DNA from: Mycobacterium noviomagense
Lineage (GTDB): Bacteria > Actinomycetota > Actinomycetes > Mycobacteriales > Mycobacteriaceae
Reading direction: 5' to 3'
DNA: 64,000 nucleotides
Assembly (NCBI RefSeq): GCF_010731635.1
Contig: NZ_AP022583.1
Coordinates: forward strand, 3,224,001-3,288,000
Part shown: in pieces, positions 19,049-27,748 of the stretch
How the letters are laid out: each line of letters starts with the position of its first letter
How positions within the stretch are numbered: position 1 is the stretch's first letter
Translations under genes and position numbers: made by a program
Notes under the pieces: generated by a model
The model's input: only the letters and a program-made list of their open reading frames with translations
The model's database searches: none
What the model was told of the DNA's origin: nothing

Positions 19049-20568
19049 CAGCTCCACCGCCTTTCCCCAGTGGCCAGCCGGCCCAGCAGCGTCGAACGTC
19101 CCCGGTTGGGAACCGTGCACAGCGGGTGGCCGGCGAGTCCCCATTGCGTCAACAACTGGTTTGCGGCCGACCATCCGGTGGTGGCCGCGCGTTCCATCAG
19201 CGCGACCGGCAGGTCGATGCGGATGCCGTCGCCGGCCAGCACCAGGCCCGGGTGCGGTGTCGTCACGCCCGGCCGGTGAGCATGGGTACCCGGCGCGAAC
19301 AGCGGACAATCGCTTCGGCTCAGCACCTTTCGCCAAACCACCTGTGCGCTCACGGTTTCCGGATAGATCGCGTGCAGCTGCCGCAGCATCTTGTTGTCGG
19401 ACACCGTGGATTGCACGGCGTAGGAGTGCAGCTCCACAACCGAGCCGCGATGTTGTTGTGACCAGCGGGCCGCTTCGCGCTCGTAGCGTTCCAGCACGCT
19501 GATGTTGTCCAGCGGCTCATGGCCGGCGGTCCCCAAGAAGGCAGGCCGCTGCGAAGCGACCGGCCGGTCAAGCCACAGCCGCTGCACCACAAACGGCGGC
19601 GCGGTGCGCAGTCTGCGTATCCGTGCCCGCCACACGTCGTCGCCGAGTTCGGGTGACGCCGCGACGATCTGCTGCAGACCGGACACATCGGTGGCCAGCA
19701 CGACGGCGTCGGCGTCGAGGTATTCCCCGGAATCGGTATACACCCGAAAGCGGTTCTCCTGGCGGCGGCCGACGCTGGTCACCTTGGTGCCCGGGCGAAA
19801 TCCTGCACCCTGCTCTGAGAGGTAGCGCTGGAGCGGCGCCCACAGGGCGGTGTCGAAGTTCGCGTTGGCGACGTCGAAAATCAGGCCCTCGCTGGAGCCG
19901 AGGAAGTAGATATGAAACATCGTCGCCAACTCGGCGGCCGACAATTGACCCGGGTCGGCGAAGAAGCTGCGCGAGAACACCTCGAAGGCCAGATGGCGTG
20001 CCGCGTCAGGAAAGTTGATGGCCTTGAGGAACGTTTCGGCGTCGAGGTGGTCGAGCCGCCGATAGATCTCCGGCACCGACACCGCGGCCAGTGGTGCCGC
20101 CGCCCGTGCGTTGAGCCGGGCCAGATTCCGCAGCCGAAAAGTGGGGCTGCGCAACGCAAATGCGATCGCATTCCAGGGAGGCGTGCGGGGCAGTCCGCGA
20201 AAGCTGTCGCGGCGGCCGGCGCCGTCGATGAGCGGATAATCGTCAACTGCGGTGAGCATGGATAGCTGCGGGTCGATGCGGCGCAGCAGCGCCCGCAAGT
20301 TGTAGTACTGGCGGAAGAAGGCGTGAAATCCGCGGTTCATCGGCCAGTGTGCGCCGTCGTGCTGCTCGGTCCAGCCGCCGACCCGTCCGCCGAGGTAGTG
20401 CTCGCGTTCGACGATGTCCACCTGGATTCCGCGTTCGGCGAGCCCGGTAGCGGCGGCCAGCCCAGCGATGCCGGCGCCGACCACGACAGCGCGTGGCCGG
20501 GCCGGCAGCGCGTCAGCACTGGTCAATCCGGGCGGCGCCGGATGAATCTGGCGACGGTGATCGGTCAT
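19048..20568 (-). CDS. crtU: Isorenieratene synthase (beta-carotene desaturase/methyltransferase) CrtU
   Basis: Converts the beta-ionone rings of beta-carotene to aromatic phi rings by desaturation and methyl migration. 506 residues in the CrtI-like FAD superfamily: FAD motif VVVGAGIAGLAAATGLAERG (26-45), then ERE and GGRVGGW. The segment MNRGFHAFFRQYYNLRALLRRID distinguishes CrtU from phytoene desaturase, and the C-terminal FAD motif is GLVLAGDGIRIDLPVALMERAATTGWSAAN. It starts at an ATG overlapping the crtT stop. With crtE, I, B, Yc and Yd it completes a route to isorenieratene (leprotene), a pigment known from several mycobacteria. Confidence 0.9.
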   Translation of the reverse strand: MTDHRRQIHPAPPGLTSADALPARPRAVVVGAGIAGLAAATGLAERGIQVDIVEREHYLGGRVGGWTEQHDGAHWPMNRGFHAFFRQYYNLRALLRRIDPQLSMLTAVDDYPLIDGAGRRDSFRGLPRTPPWNAIAFALRSPTFRLRNLARLNARAAAPLAAVSVPEIYRRLDHLDAETFLKAINFPDAARHLAFEVFSRSFFADPGQLSAAELATMFHIYFLGSSEGLIFDVANANFDTALWAPLQRYLSEQGAGFRPGTKVTSVGRRQENRFRVYTDSGEYLDADAVVLATDVSGLQQIVAASPELGDDVWRARIRRLRTAPPFVVQRLWLDRPVASQRPAFLGTAGHEPLDNISVLERYEREAARWSQQHRGSVVELHSYAVQSTVSDNKMLRQLHAIYPETVSAQVVWRKVLSRSDCPLFAPGTHAHRPGVTTPHPGLVLAGDGIRIDLPVALMERAATTGWSAANQLLTQWGLAGHPLCTVPNRGRSTLLGRLATGERRWS

Positions 20569-21287
20569 TGCGCATACCCGAGGAAAGTGTGCACGATGTT
20601 GGTTTCCCAGCCGGGCATCGTTTCGCTGTGCACCGCGGTGAAGCCCGCGTCAATTAGCCTGTCGCGGAACCGAGATGCGCCATCGAAGCCCAAAACGCTG
20701 CGCCATAGATAGCGGTACAGCGCCGTGTGGCGGGTACGCCACCAGCCGGCGGGGATGATGATGCCCCAGCACACCGCATGCCATACCCACGTAGCGCGCT
20801 GGGAGTCACGCACCGAGTACTCGTGGACCGCCAAGGTGCCGCCAGCTCGCAGCAGCGTGCGGAAGGCCCGAAGTTGACTATCCGGGTCGGCCAGGTTGCG
20901 CACGAGGTATGCCGCGAAAATCGCGTCGAACGGTCCAGTGATGCCGTGTTCGGCAAGTTCTTCGACCGGCGCGTGCACGAAGCGCACGGACGGCGGCCAC
21001 TGTTTCGCCCGCGCCGCGTCGAGCATGCCTTGTGACGCGTCGACCGCGACAATGTCGGCGTGCGGGGCGACGGTCAGCAGTGCTTCCGTCGATGCCCCGG
21101 TGCCGCATCCGGCGTCGAGGAGCCGTAGCCCTCGGCCGCGGTCGGGCAGCCGCAACCGTCGTGCTGAAAGGCGAAGGTGAGCATGGTATTCGGGATTGGC
21201 GTCGACGAGCCGGTCGTAGGCTGCGGCGCCCGCGTCGAACGCGGCCGGCACGTCGGCGGGGGAAAGGCGGGTGTTACCGGCGCGCAC
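20565..21287 (-). CDS. crtT: SAM-dependent methyltransferase CrtT
   Basis: 240 residues. Motif I LLDAGCGTGASTEALL, then VAVDASQGMLDAAR and FDAIFAAYLVRNLADPDSQLRAF mark a UbiE/COQ5-like methyltransferase. A gene of this type, crtT, stands between the cyclase and crtU genes in Streptomyces isorenieratene clusters; its exact substrate is unsettled. GTG at 21287 overlaps the crtYd end by 14 bases and has GGGAG seven bases upstream. Four-base overlap with crtU follows. The context supports pigment biosynthesis strongly, the precise reaction weakly. Confidence 0.82.
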   Translation of the reverse strand: MRAGNTRLSPADVPAAFDAGAAAYDRLVDANPEYHAHLRLSARRLRLPDRGRGLRLLDAGCGTGASTEALLTVAPHADIVAVDASQGMLDAARAKQWPPSVRFVHAPVEELAEHGITGPFDAIFAAYLVRNLADPDSQLRAFRTLLRAGGTLAVHEYSVRDSQRATWVWHAVCWGIIIPAGWWRTRHTALYRYLWRSVLGFDGASRFRDRLIDAGFTAVHSETMPGWETNIVHTFLGYAQ

Positions 21288-21579
21288 GTTGACGCTCCCA
21301 GAGCAGCAGCACGGCGGTGACGAGGGCGAAGCCGAACAGGAAATCTTCGATCGGGATGTCGAACGGGAATCGCAGGCTGGTGATGTGGCGGTCGTCGTAC
21401 ATGACGATCGGAGCACGAAGTTTGGTCAACCATCCGTCGACCAGGATCTGAAATCCAAAGACGATCAGCATCGACAACCAGTAGGCGCTGCGGCGGAAGA
21501 TTCCGGTGTGCAGCACGGCGAATTCGAGCGTGCACACGGCGAGCACCGCGAGGACGGCGGGCGCGGTATAGCCGATCAT
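21274..21579 (-). CDS. crtYd: Lycopene cyclase, second small subunit (CrtYd)
   Basis: 101-residue membrane protein with three hydrophobic helices and the motif FDIPIEDFLFGFALVTAVLLLWE. It is one half of the heterodimeric lycopene beta-cyclase of actinobacteria; the PxE(E/D) motif is shared with CrtYc and with the fused cyclases of fungi and archaea. ATGA overlap with crtYc implies stoichiometric translation. A QILVDGWLT segment precedes the motif, as in other CrtYd proteins. It should form beta-carotene from lycopene at the membrane together with CrtYc. Confidence 0.88.
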   Translation of the reverse strand: MIGYTAPAVLAVLAVCTLEFAVLHTGIFRRSAYWLSMLIVFGFQILVDGWLTKLRAPIVMYDDRHITSLRFPFDIPIEDFLFGFALVTAVLLLWERQRARR

Positions 21580-21896
21580 CGCCGGTTGACCCGGTCCAGG
21601 ATGGCGCTTACCGCGTTGTAGGTCAGCAGCGCGCACAGCGGAATGACGATGAAGAACAGCACCTCCTCGATCGGCACATGCACGGGGACGAAGGCGCCGA
21701 GGACGTACGTGGGATTGTACGTCCACACGTGCGCGGCCACTGCCGCCTCGTCCCACAGTAAAAACACTGCGGCGACGGGTAGCACCGCGCGGGCGACCCG
21801 ACCTGGTTGGCGGTACACGCCGGGGCCGAACAGCTCCAGCGGCGCCGTGATCGCCAGACATGCGGCAAGGACGAGTAGGTATTGCCACCGATCCAT
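21576..21896 (-). CDS. crtYc: Lycopene cyclase, first small subunit (CrtYc)
   Basis: 106 residues, three predicted helices: WQYLLVLAACLAITAPLELF, AVLPVAAVFLLWDEAAVA and the motif VHVPIEEVLFFIVIPLCALLTYNAV. The PIEEVLFF motif is the hallmark of this cyclase superfamily. It works with CrtYd as a heterodimer. It is coupled by ATGA overlaps with both crtB upstream and crtYd downstream. The same two-gene arrangement is known from Mycobacterium aurum and Brevibacterium. Confidence 0.88.
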   Translation of the reverse strand: MDRWQYLLVLAACLAITAPLELFGPGVYRQPGRVARAVLPVAAVFLLWDEAAVAAHVWTYNPTYVLGAFVPVHVPIEEVLFFIVIPLCALLTYNAVSAILDRVNRR

Positions 21897-22852
21897 CAGG
21901 AGCTGCCTGGTGGGTTAGCGCCGGCTGGTCGCAGGGCGCGAGCTTGCCACGAATGGATCAGGCCGGCGCCGGCGACCCGCAGCCGACGGGCAGTGCCGAC
22001 GGTGGCGCGTCGGCTGAACACCGCGAAGTCGCTGGCCTCGATGCGGTCCAGAATCTCCGAGTACAGCGTCAATGCGGTTGCCACACAAGGTCGCGAGCGT
22101 GGCGCAAGCAACGCGACGCCGTCGGCCGCGTAGCGGTAGATCTGTCGAGTACGGTGGTGCTGGTCGGCTAGGGCGCGGCGTACCCGGGGATCGGTGCGGC
22201 GGTGGCGGTGACACCACATCAGCACCTCACGGTCGACGCCGTAGGCGGCCAGCTCGTCGGCGGGCAGGTAAACCCGTTGGCGCACAAGGTCTTCGTCGAT
22301 GTCGCGCAGAAAATTGGTGAGCTGGAAAGCTGTGCCGAGCGCGGCCGCGTATGGTGCGGCCTCATCAGCCGGGACGACGGTGCCCAGGATCGGAAGTAGC
22401 TGCAGGCCAATCGCTTCCGCTGAGCCTTTGATGTAGCGGTTGAGTGCGGTGCGGTTGGGATAGTCGGTGACGGTCAGATCCATCCGCATCGAGGTCAAAA
22501 AGTCGTCGAACAGTTCAGAAGCGATGCCGTAGCGACGTGCGGTGTGGCTGACCGCAGCCAGCACCGGATGGTTTAGGTGATCGCCTCCGGTGAAGAGCTC
22601 GTCGCACAAGCCCTGCAGCCGCTGGGCCCGCGTGCTGGTGTCCAGGCCGGGGTCGAGGTCGTCGAGAATGTCGTCGGCGTAGCGGGCAAAGCCGTACAAC
22701 GCGTGCACCGCCGGACGTTGATCCGGGGCCAGCAGCCGAGTGGCCAGAAAGAAAGTGCGGCCGTGTTCGGCGTTGATTTCGCGGCAGCGTCGGTATGCCT
22801 CGCGCAGCCGCGCATCACCGATACCGGCGGCATCCAGTTCGGCGCGGATCAT
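21896..22852 (-). CDS. crtB: Phytoene synthase CrtB
   Basis: Condenses two GGPP to phytoene, 318 residues. Both aspartate-rich motifs are present: YADDILDDLD (around 58) and NFLRDIDEDLVRQRVYLP (around 170), the second also a squalene/phytoene synthase signature. YIKGSAEAIGLQLLPILG is conserved too. The ATG overlaps the crtI stop and the stop overlaps crtYc. I chose the ATG at 22852 since a longer open frame upstream lies wholly within crtI. Confidence 0.95.
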   Translation of the reverse strand: MIRAELDAAGIGDARLREAYRRCREINAEHGRTFFLATRLLAPDQRPAVHALYGFARYADDILDDLDPGLDTSTRAQRLQGLCDELFTGGDHLNHPVLAAVSHTARRYGIASELFDDFLTSMRMDLTVTDYPNRTALNRYIKGSAEAIGLQLLPILGTVVPADEAAPYAAALGTAFQLTNFLRDIDEDLVRQRVYLPADELAAYGVDREVLMWCHRHRRTDPRVRRALADQHHRTRQIYRYAADGVALLAPRSRPCVATALTLYSEILDRIEASDFAVFSRRATVGTARRLRVAGAGLIHSWQARALRPAGANPPGSS

Positions 22853-24369
22853 CGCAGCGCGGCTTTCGTGATGACGCGTCGCGTCGAGTGTCCGACCGTG
22901 CCGGTGATGCGGTCGGCGGCCAGGCGCCCGGAGATCAAGGCGGTTGGCACACCAACGCCGGGGACCGTGGAGGACCCGGCCAGCACCGCATTGTCGACGC
23001 CCCGCACGACATTGGCCGGCCGGAACGGCCCGGTCTGGGAGAACGTGTGGGACAACGCAAACGGTGTTCCGGCGGCCATACCTTGACGCGCCCAATCAGC
23101 GGGGGTGACGGCGTGCAGCACATGCGCGCCGTCACACAGGCCGGGAAGCAGCCGGTCTTCCACGAGGTTGACGACGTATTGGGCGTACTCCTCACCGATG
23201 CTGGACCAGTCGATGTTGGAGTGGGTGAGATTTGGCGCCGGTGCCAGGACGTAGAACAGATCGTGACCGGCCGGAGCCAGGCTCGAGTCGCTGGCGGTGG
23301 GCCTGGTGACTAGCAGCGACGGGTCCTGCATCAGTCGACCGTCACGGACGATGTCATCGAATGTCTGCTCCCACGCGTCGCCGAACACGATGCTGTGATG
23401 CGCCGCTTCCGAATGCCTGCGCGGACAGCCCACGTGGACGACGACCGCCGACGGCGCGGGCCGCAGGTTTCCCAGGCGGCGCGGCCGATGGCCTAGCAGT
23501 GCATATGTTTGGGGCAGCTCAGTGGTCAGAACGACTGCATCGCAGTCGATCTCATGGCCCCGGTCAGTGCGGACGGCCACGACGCGGCAGTCGGTGCGTT
23601 CGAGTTCGGTGACCGTGGCACCGTAGTGGAATCGCACCCCGGCGTCGGTGGCCGCGGCGGCCAAGGCATCCGGTAGGGCCCGCATCCCGCCGCGCGGAAA
23701 GAAAACCCCGGCAACGGTATCCATGTAGGCGATGACCGCGTAGACCGCAAGAGCATGCTGCGGCGCGACACCGGCGTAGAGCGACTGGAAGGTGAACACC
23801 CGCCGCAACCGCGCATCGCTGATGTAACGCTTGACCATGGTGTCCCACTTGCGGAATCCGCCGATTGCGGCCAGCCGCGCCAGCTGCGGGGTAAGCAGCG
23901 AAAGGGGCGAGTCGAAGTTTCGGGCGATGAATCCGTCGAATTCGGTGCGGTACAGCCGGATCAGCCAGTCTCGCAGCCGGCGGTAGCCCGCTGCCTGCGT
24001 GCCGTCAGCGAATTCCGTTATGGCCGCGGCCATGTGCTCGGGATCGCTGTGCACGTCGAGGCTGCTGCCGTCGGCGAACACCGCACGGTAGGCCGGATCG
24101 AGCGGGAGCAGCTCTAGTCGCGCCGAGATGTCTTCGCCGACGGCGCCGAATGTGTCGTCGATGAGGTCGGGCATCGTCAGCACCGTGGGTCCGGTGTCGA
24201 GCCGATAGCCGTCAACATCGAGCCGGCCCGCGCGGCCCCCGGGCCAGGATTCGCGCTCGACCACGGTGACTTCACGACCGCGACCGGCGAGGTGCAGCGC
24301 GGCCGAAAGCCCCGCAAATCCCGCGCCGATCACGACCACCCGATCGCTGCGTCCGGCGACGGTGCGCAT
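22849..24369 (-). CDS. crtI: Phytoene desaturase CrtI
   Basis: FAD-dependent four-step desaturase that turns phytoene into lycopene. 506 residues. FAD-binding VVVIGAGFAGLSAALHLAGRG (11-31), ERESWPGGRAG, YRLDTGPTVLTMPDL, FQSLYAGVAPQHALAVYAVIAYMD and the C-terminal GSSTVPGVGVPTALISGRLAADRI are characteristic. It acts at the membrane. It lies 28 bases after crtE and is coupled to crtB. Confidence 0.95.
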   Translation of the reverse strand: MRTVAGRSDRVVVIGAGFAGLSAALHLAGRGREVTVVERESWPGGRAGRLDVDGYRLDTGPTVLTMPDLIDDTFGAVGEDISARLELLPLDPAYRAVFADGSSLDVHSDPEHMAAAITEFADGTQAAGYRRLRDWLIRLYRTEFDGFIARNFDSPLSLLTPQLARLAAIGGFRKWDTMVKRYISDARLRRVFTFQSLYAGVAPQHALAVYAVIAYMDTVAGVFFPRGGMRALPDALAAAATDAGVRFHYGATVTELERTDCRVVAVRTDRGHEIDCDAVVLTTELPQTYALLGHRPRRLGNLRPAPSAVVVHVGCPRRHSEAAHHSIVFGDAWEQTFDDIVRDGRLMQDPSLLVTRPTASDSSLAPAGHDLFYVLAPAPNLTHSNIDWSSIGEEYAQYVVNLVEDRLLPGLCDGAHVLHAVTPADWARQGMAAGTPFALSHTFSQTGPFRPANVVRGVDNAVLAGSSTVPGVGVPTALISGRLAADRITGTVGHSTRRVITKAALR

Positions 24370-24397
24370 CAGCGAGCGGCTTTCGGCCGCGAACGGC

Positions 24398-25654
24398 TCA
24401 TTGGCTGCGCTCCGTGCACTCGACGGCCATGTTGTCCAGGGCGTGGTGAACCGATTCGTCGATGTCCATGTCGCCCAGTTCTTTTCGGGCGGATTCCACC
24501 CGGCTCGTGATCATCTCCTCGACCCATTGCACCGCACCCGTCGCCACGATCAATGCCCGCCAGTGGTCGAGCGCGCTGTCGTCGATGTCGTCGCTGTTCA
24601 TCAGTTCGGTGAGTTGACGACGGGTCGGTGCGTCGGCCAGTTGGTGTGCGGCCATCACAACGCTGGTCGGCTTGCGTTCGATGAGATCGCCACCGCTTGG
24701 CTTGCCTGTCGTTGACGTCAACCCGAAGACGCCAAGCACGTCGTCGCGCAACTGAAAGGCTTCACCCACCGCTGCGCCGTATCGGCCAAGCGCTGACATC
24801 GTGCGATCACCGCAGCCGGCCATTGCGGCGCCGATCTCCAACGGCCGCCGCACCGTGTAGTTGCCCGACTTGCGTCGCGCGACATCCAGGACGGCGTGCA
24901 TGGTCGGCAAATCCCTGGCGTCGCTCGCCAAGTCGGCGAACTGGCCGAGCGCCAGCTCGGTGCGCATGGCGTCGTAGCGCGGCCAAGCCTGCTGCAGGCG
25001 GCGTGGCGCCACGCCGCTCTCGCGCAGCATCTGTTCCGCCCAGATCAGGCACAGGTCGCCAAGCAGAATTGCCGCCGATTCGCCGAACCGCTTCGACGAT
25101 CCGGATAACCCGCTGTCGCGGTGCCACCCGCTGAACTGGATGTGCGCCGCGGGACGGCCTCTCCGCGTCGCCGATGCATCCATGACATCGTCTTGCAGCA
25201 GCGCGAACGCGTGCAGCAGTTCGAGACTGGCAGCGGCGCGCAGCGCCGGGTCGCTGCCGAACCTTCCGGCCAACCACCCCAGGTACATGAACGTGGAGCG
25301 CAGGCACTTGCCACCGGACACGAACTGGGTCAGTATGTCGCCCGCCACGTCGACGCCTGCCTCGTCCAGCTCCACGCACCGCTCAGCGACGAAATCGGCA
25401 ACGTGGGTCAGCACGGCTTGGCGCACGCCGTTTCGCCACGCGCCGAAGCTGCCCGGGTCCGGCCAGCATCGTTCCGTCAGCGCTGCCGGCATGCGTTCCC
25501 GTGCAGGCGACAATTCGTAAACCTCGCCCACCGGCGCCCCTCTCCTCGGTTTGGACTGCTGCCGGCCCGAACGGCTCGAAGTCACGCTGAGTACCCCGCG
25601 GTTGCGACGCCAAACACACTGGTCCTGTGTCGAGACGCCAGGTCGGCGAGGCAC
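24398..25654 (-). CDS. crtE: Geranylgeranyl diphosphate synthase CrtE (IdsB type)
   Basis: Trans-prenyltransferase supplying GGPP to CrtB. FARM motif LLHAFALLQDDVMD and second aspartate motif LRDDVLGVFG are both visible; the second reads DDxxG, common in actinobacterial members. GGKCLRSTFMYLGWL provides the diphosphate-binding GK...R. The start is uncertain: GTG at 25654 gives 418 residues; GTG at 25585 (395) or ATG at 25492 (365, behind GGGAA) are closer to usual length. It is the first gene of the pigment operon, directly downstream of dyad C. Confidence 0.9.
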   Translation of the reverse strand: MPRRPGVSTQDQCVWRRNRGVLSVTSSRSGRQQSKPRRGAPVGEVYELSPARERMPAALTERCWPDPGSFGAWRNGVRQAVLTHVADFVAERCVELDEAGVDVAGDILTQFVSGGKCLRSTFMYLGWLAGRFGSDPALRAAASLELLHAFALLQDDVMDASATRRGRPAAHIQFSGWHRDSGLSGSSKRFGESAAILLGDLCLIWAEQMLRESGVAPRRLQQAWPRYDAMRTELALGQFADLASDARDLPTMHAVLDVARRKSGNYTVRRPLEIGAAMAGCGDRTMSALGRYGAAVGEAFQLRDDVLGVFGLTSTTGKPSGGDLIERKPTSVVMAAHQLADAPTRRQLTELMNSDDIDDSALDHWRALIVATGAVQWVEEMITSRVESARKELGDMDIDESVHHALDNMAVECTERSQ

Positions 25655-25685
25655 GGCAGTGCGGTAGCTCCGACAGCAATACTCG

Positions 25686-25714
25686 TTCAGTAGTTTAACC
25701 TTTAACTTACTGAA
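25686..25714. promoter_or_regulatory. 29-bp dyad C, putative MarR operator (crt operon / TIGR03085 gene)
   Basis: Arms TTCAGTAGTTTAA and TTAACTTACTGAA with centre CCT; the arms differ from perfect dyad symmetry at only two positions. This is the best of the three copies. It sits 32 bases before the longest crtE frame, and on the other side 46 bases before a -10 for the plus-strand gene. Confidence 0.75.
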
Positions 25715-25759
25715 AGATACTAGCTGTGGCTAGTGGGCGCAGCCAACTCGCGATTCACC

Positions 25760-25765
25760 TATCGT
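25760..25765 (+). promoter_or_regulatory. TATCGT -10 hexamer, leaderless start
   Basis: TATCGT (TANNNT) ends six bases before the ATG at 25772, so transcription should begin at the start codon. Dyad C lies upstream of the matching -35 region. Confidence 0.55.
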
Positions 25766-25771
25766 GAGGCC

Positions 25772-26395
25772 ATGAACGCTGCTCAGCGCGAGCGCTCCGC
25801 GCTCGTCGACACCTTGCGAGCCGTCGGGCCCGACGCGCCGACCCTCTGCGCCGGTTGGACGGCCCGCGACCTGGCTGCTCACTTGGTGGTGAGGGAACGG
25901 CGTCTGGATGCGACCGCCGGGATCGCGCTGCCGATGCTCGCCGACTACACCGCCAAGGTGCAGGCGAAGACGGCGCAGTCGCACTCCTGGGAGGAGCTCG
26001 TCGAGATGGTGTCGTCCGGTCCGCCGCTGTATTCACCGTTCAAGCTGCTGGATCCGGTGGTCAACGTCGGCGAGATGTTCATCCATCACGAGGACGTCCG
26101 CCGCGCCGTTGACGGCTGGCAGCCACGCGCGCTGGATCAATCGATCGTCGCAGCGCTTCGCCGGCCGCTGGGCTTGATGAGCCGGATGACGCTCGGCAAA
26201 GCGCCCGCGCAGGTCCACCTTCGGACACCTGACGGGAAACGCATCGGCCGTGTCGGGCGTGGTGAGGTGGTGACGGTGACCGGCGAACCGCCGGAGCTGC
26301 TGTTGTTCGTCGCCGGCCGCGACGCCGCCCGCGTCGAGTTCGGCGGAAATCCCGACACCGTGACTGCCGTCGGGGCGGCGCGGCGGGGCCTGTAG
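25772..26395 (+). CDS. TIGR03085-type protein of the mycothiol-dependent maleylpyruvate isomerase/DinB superfamily
   Basis: 207 residues. Starts MNAAQRERSALVDTLRAVGPDAPTLCAGWTARDLAAHLVVRERR, the usual opening of TIGR03085 proteins, a four-helix DinB-like fold with metal-binding histidines (HLVV; EMFIHHEDVRRA). The mycothiol-dependent isomerases are relatives, so a thiol-dependent detoxification role is possible, but the substrate is unknown. I prefer ATG at 25772 over a GTG at 25733 because of the conserved N-terminus and the leaderless -10. It is divergent from crtE and may share dyad C. Confidence 0.82.
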   Translation: MNAAQRERSALVDTLRAVGPDAPTLCAGWTARDLAAHLVVRERRLDATAGIALPMLADYTAKVQAKTAQSHSWEELVEMVSSGPPLYSPFKLLDPVVNVGEMFIHHEDVRRAVDGWQPRALDQSIVAALRRPLGLMSRMTLGKAPAQVHLRTPDGKRIGRVGRGEVVTVTGEPPELLLFVAGRDAARVEFGGNPDTVTAVGAARRGL

Positions 26396-26430
26396 TCGCT
26401 ACTGCGCCGTGCGCGCCCGGCGCTCCCGAT

Positions 26431-27654
26431 CTAACGATCCGGCAGCGCGTGTTCGATGATAGGAACCCGCGAAAGTGGTTGGCGCTCACGGCGTTTGGCA
26501 GCCAGGTAGACCTGCGCGGTTTCGTCGGCCACGGTGCCCCAATCGAAATCCGAGGTGAGCCGATCGCGGGCGGCTCGGGCGCGTCGCTGGGCGGCATCGG
26601 GGTCGTCGAGCGCCGTGCAAACGGCGGCGGCCAGGCGGGCGACGTCGCGCGGCGGGCACGACAGCCCGGTCTGTCCGTCGATCACCGCTTCGCCCAGGCC
26701 GCCGATGTTCGAGGTGACCAGGGGGATGCCGGCCGCGGCGGCCTCCAGCGCCGCGAGCCCGAACGGCTCGTAGTGGCTGGGCAGCACGGCGACGTCGGCG
26801 CGGTGCAGCACCTGGAGCAGCTCGTCGTGATCGAGCCGCCCGGCGAAGGTGGTCGCCTTGAGCACTCGGTGTTTGCGGGCCTGCTCGACCAGCCAATCCT
26901 GCTGTGTGCCATCACCGGCGATGGTCAACGTGGTGCCCGGATGGGTGCGCCGGATCCGCGGCAACGCGGCGATGAGGTCGTGCACGCCTTTCTCGTATTC
27001 CAGCCGGCCGACATACAGCAGTTCAGGCGGCCCGGTGCGCGGGCGCCGCGGCGCGAACGGCCAGCGATCGGCATGAATTCCGTTGGGAATGACCGCGATC
27101 TCGGCCAGGCCAGGTCCGAACAGCTCAGTGATCTCGTCGCGCATTGACGCCGAACAGGTGATCAGCGAATCGGATTCGCGCACCAGCCAGGACTCGATCG
27201 CATGCACCTGGCGGCTGATCGCGCCGGACACCCATCCGGAATGCCGACCCGCCTCTGTCGCGTGGATGGTGGAAACCATTGGCACGTCGTAGAATTCGGC
27301 TAATGCGACGGCTGGGTGGGCCACCAGCCAGTCGTGCGCGTGCACGACATCGGGGGTGAAGTCCAGAGACAGTCCGGCGCGAACCATGGCATGGCCCATA
27401 GCCAGTGTCCAGGCCATCATGTCGGTGCTGAAGCTGAACTCGTGCGGATCCTGCGCGGCCGCGACGACTCGGACGCCCTCGCTGATGTCGTCGGACGAGG
27501 GATGCGTGCTCGGGTCGGTGCCGGTGGGACGGCGCGACAACACCACAACGTCGTGGCCCGCGGCGGCCAGCGCGGTCGACAGGTGATGGACGTGCCGGCC
27601 GAGCCCGCCGATCACCACCGGCGGGTATTCCCACGACACCATGAGGACCCTCAT
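26431..27654 (-). CDS. Alpha-1,4-glucosyltransferase (GT4, Rv3032-like)
   Basis: 407 residues (M. tuberculosis Rv3032: 414). In M. tuberculosis it elongates the alpha-1,4-glucan of 6-O-methylglucose lipopolysaccharide and contributes to glycogen. GT4 features: WEYPPVVIGGLGRHV at the N-terminus, HAHDWL, CSASMRDEI, NGIHADRWPF, LLYVGRLEYEKGVHDLI, and the E-x7-E retaining-transferase motif in SHYEPFGLAALEAAAAGIPLV. The start MRVLMVSWEYPP at 27654 is the family start; a longer open frame upstream runs through the intergenic repeat. It follows the GH57 gene Rv3031, with which it works. Confidence 0.92.
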   Translation of the reverse strand: MRVLMVSWEYPPVVIGGLGRHVHHLSTALAAAGHDVVVLSRRPTGTDPSTHPSSDDISEGVRVVAAAQDPHEFSFSTDMMAWTLAMGHAMVRAGLSLDFTPDVVHAHDWLVAHPAVALAEFYDVPMVSTIHATEAGRHSGWVSGAISRQVHAIESWLVRESDSLITCSASMRDEITELFGPGLAEIAVIPNGIHADRWPFAPRRPRTGPPELLYVGRLEYEKGVHDLIAALPRIRRTHPGTTLTIAGDGTQQDWLVEQARKHRVLKATTFAGRLDHDELLQVLHRADVAVLPSHYEPFGLAALEAAAAGIPLVTSNIGGLGEAVIDGQTGLSCPPRDVARLAAAVCTALDDPDAAQRRARAARDRLTSDFDWGTVADETAQVYLAAKRRERQPLSRVPIIEHALPDR

Positions 27655-27673
27655 GCGGACGCCCACTTCCGCT

Positions 27674-27733
27674 GCGAGCGTGCGCAAAATGCCGCCCACG
27701 ACGGCGTGTCGGCGTACAGACACGCACGCTCGC
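27674..27733. repeat. Inverted repeat between the glucan genes
   Basis: Perfect 11-bp arms GCGAGCGTGCG (27674-27684) and CGCACGCTCGC (27723-27733); the left arm is followed by CAAAA. It resembles, in its GCGAGC...GCAAAA outer part, the elements after serB2 and gatA. It lies between two genes of one operon, so attenuation or mRNA processing is possible. Confidence 0.6.
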
Positions 27734-27748
27734 GCCGCAAAACGGGCG

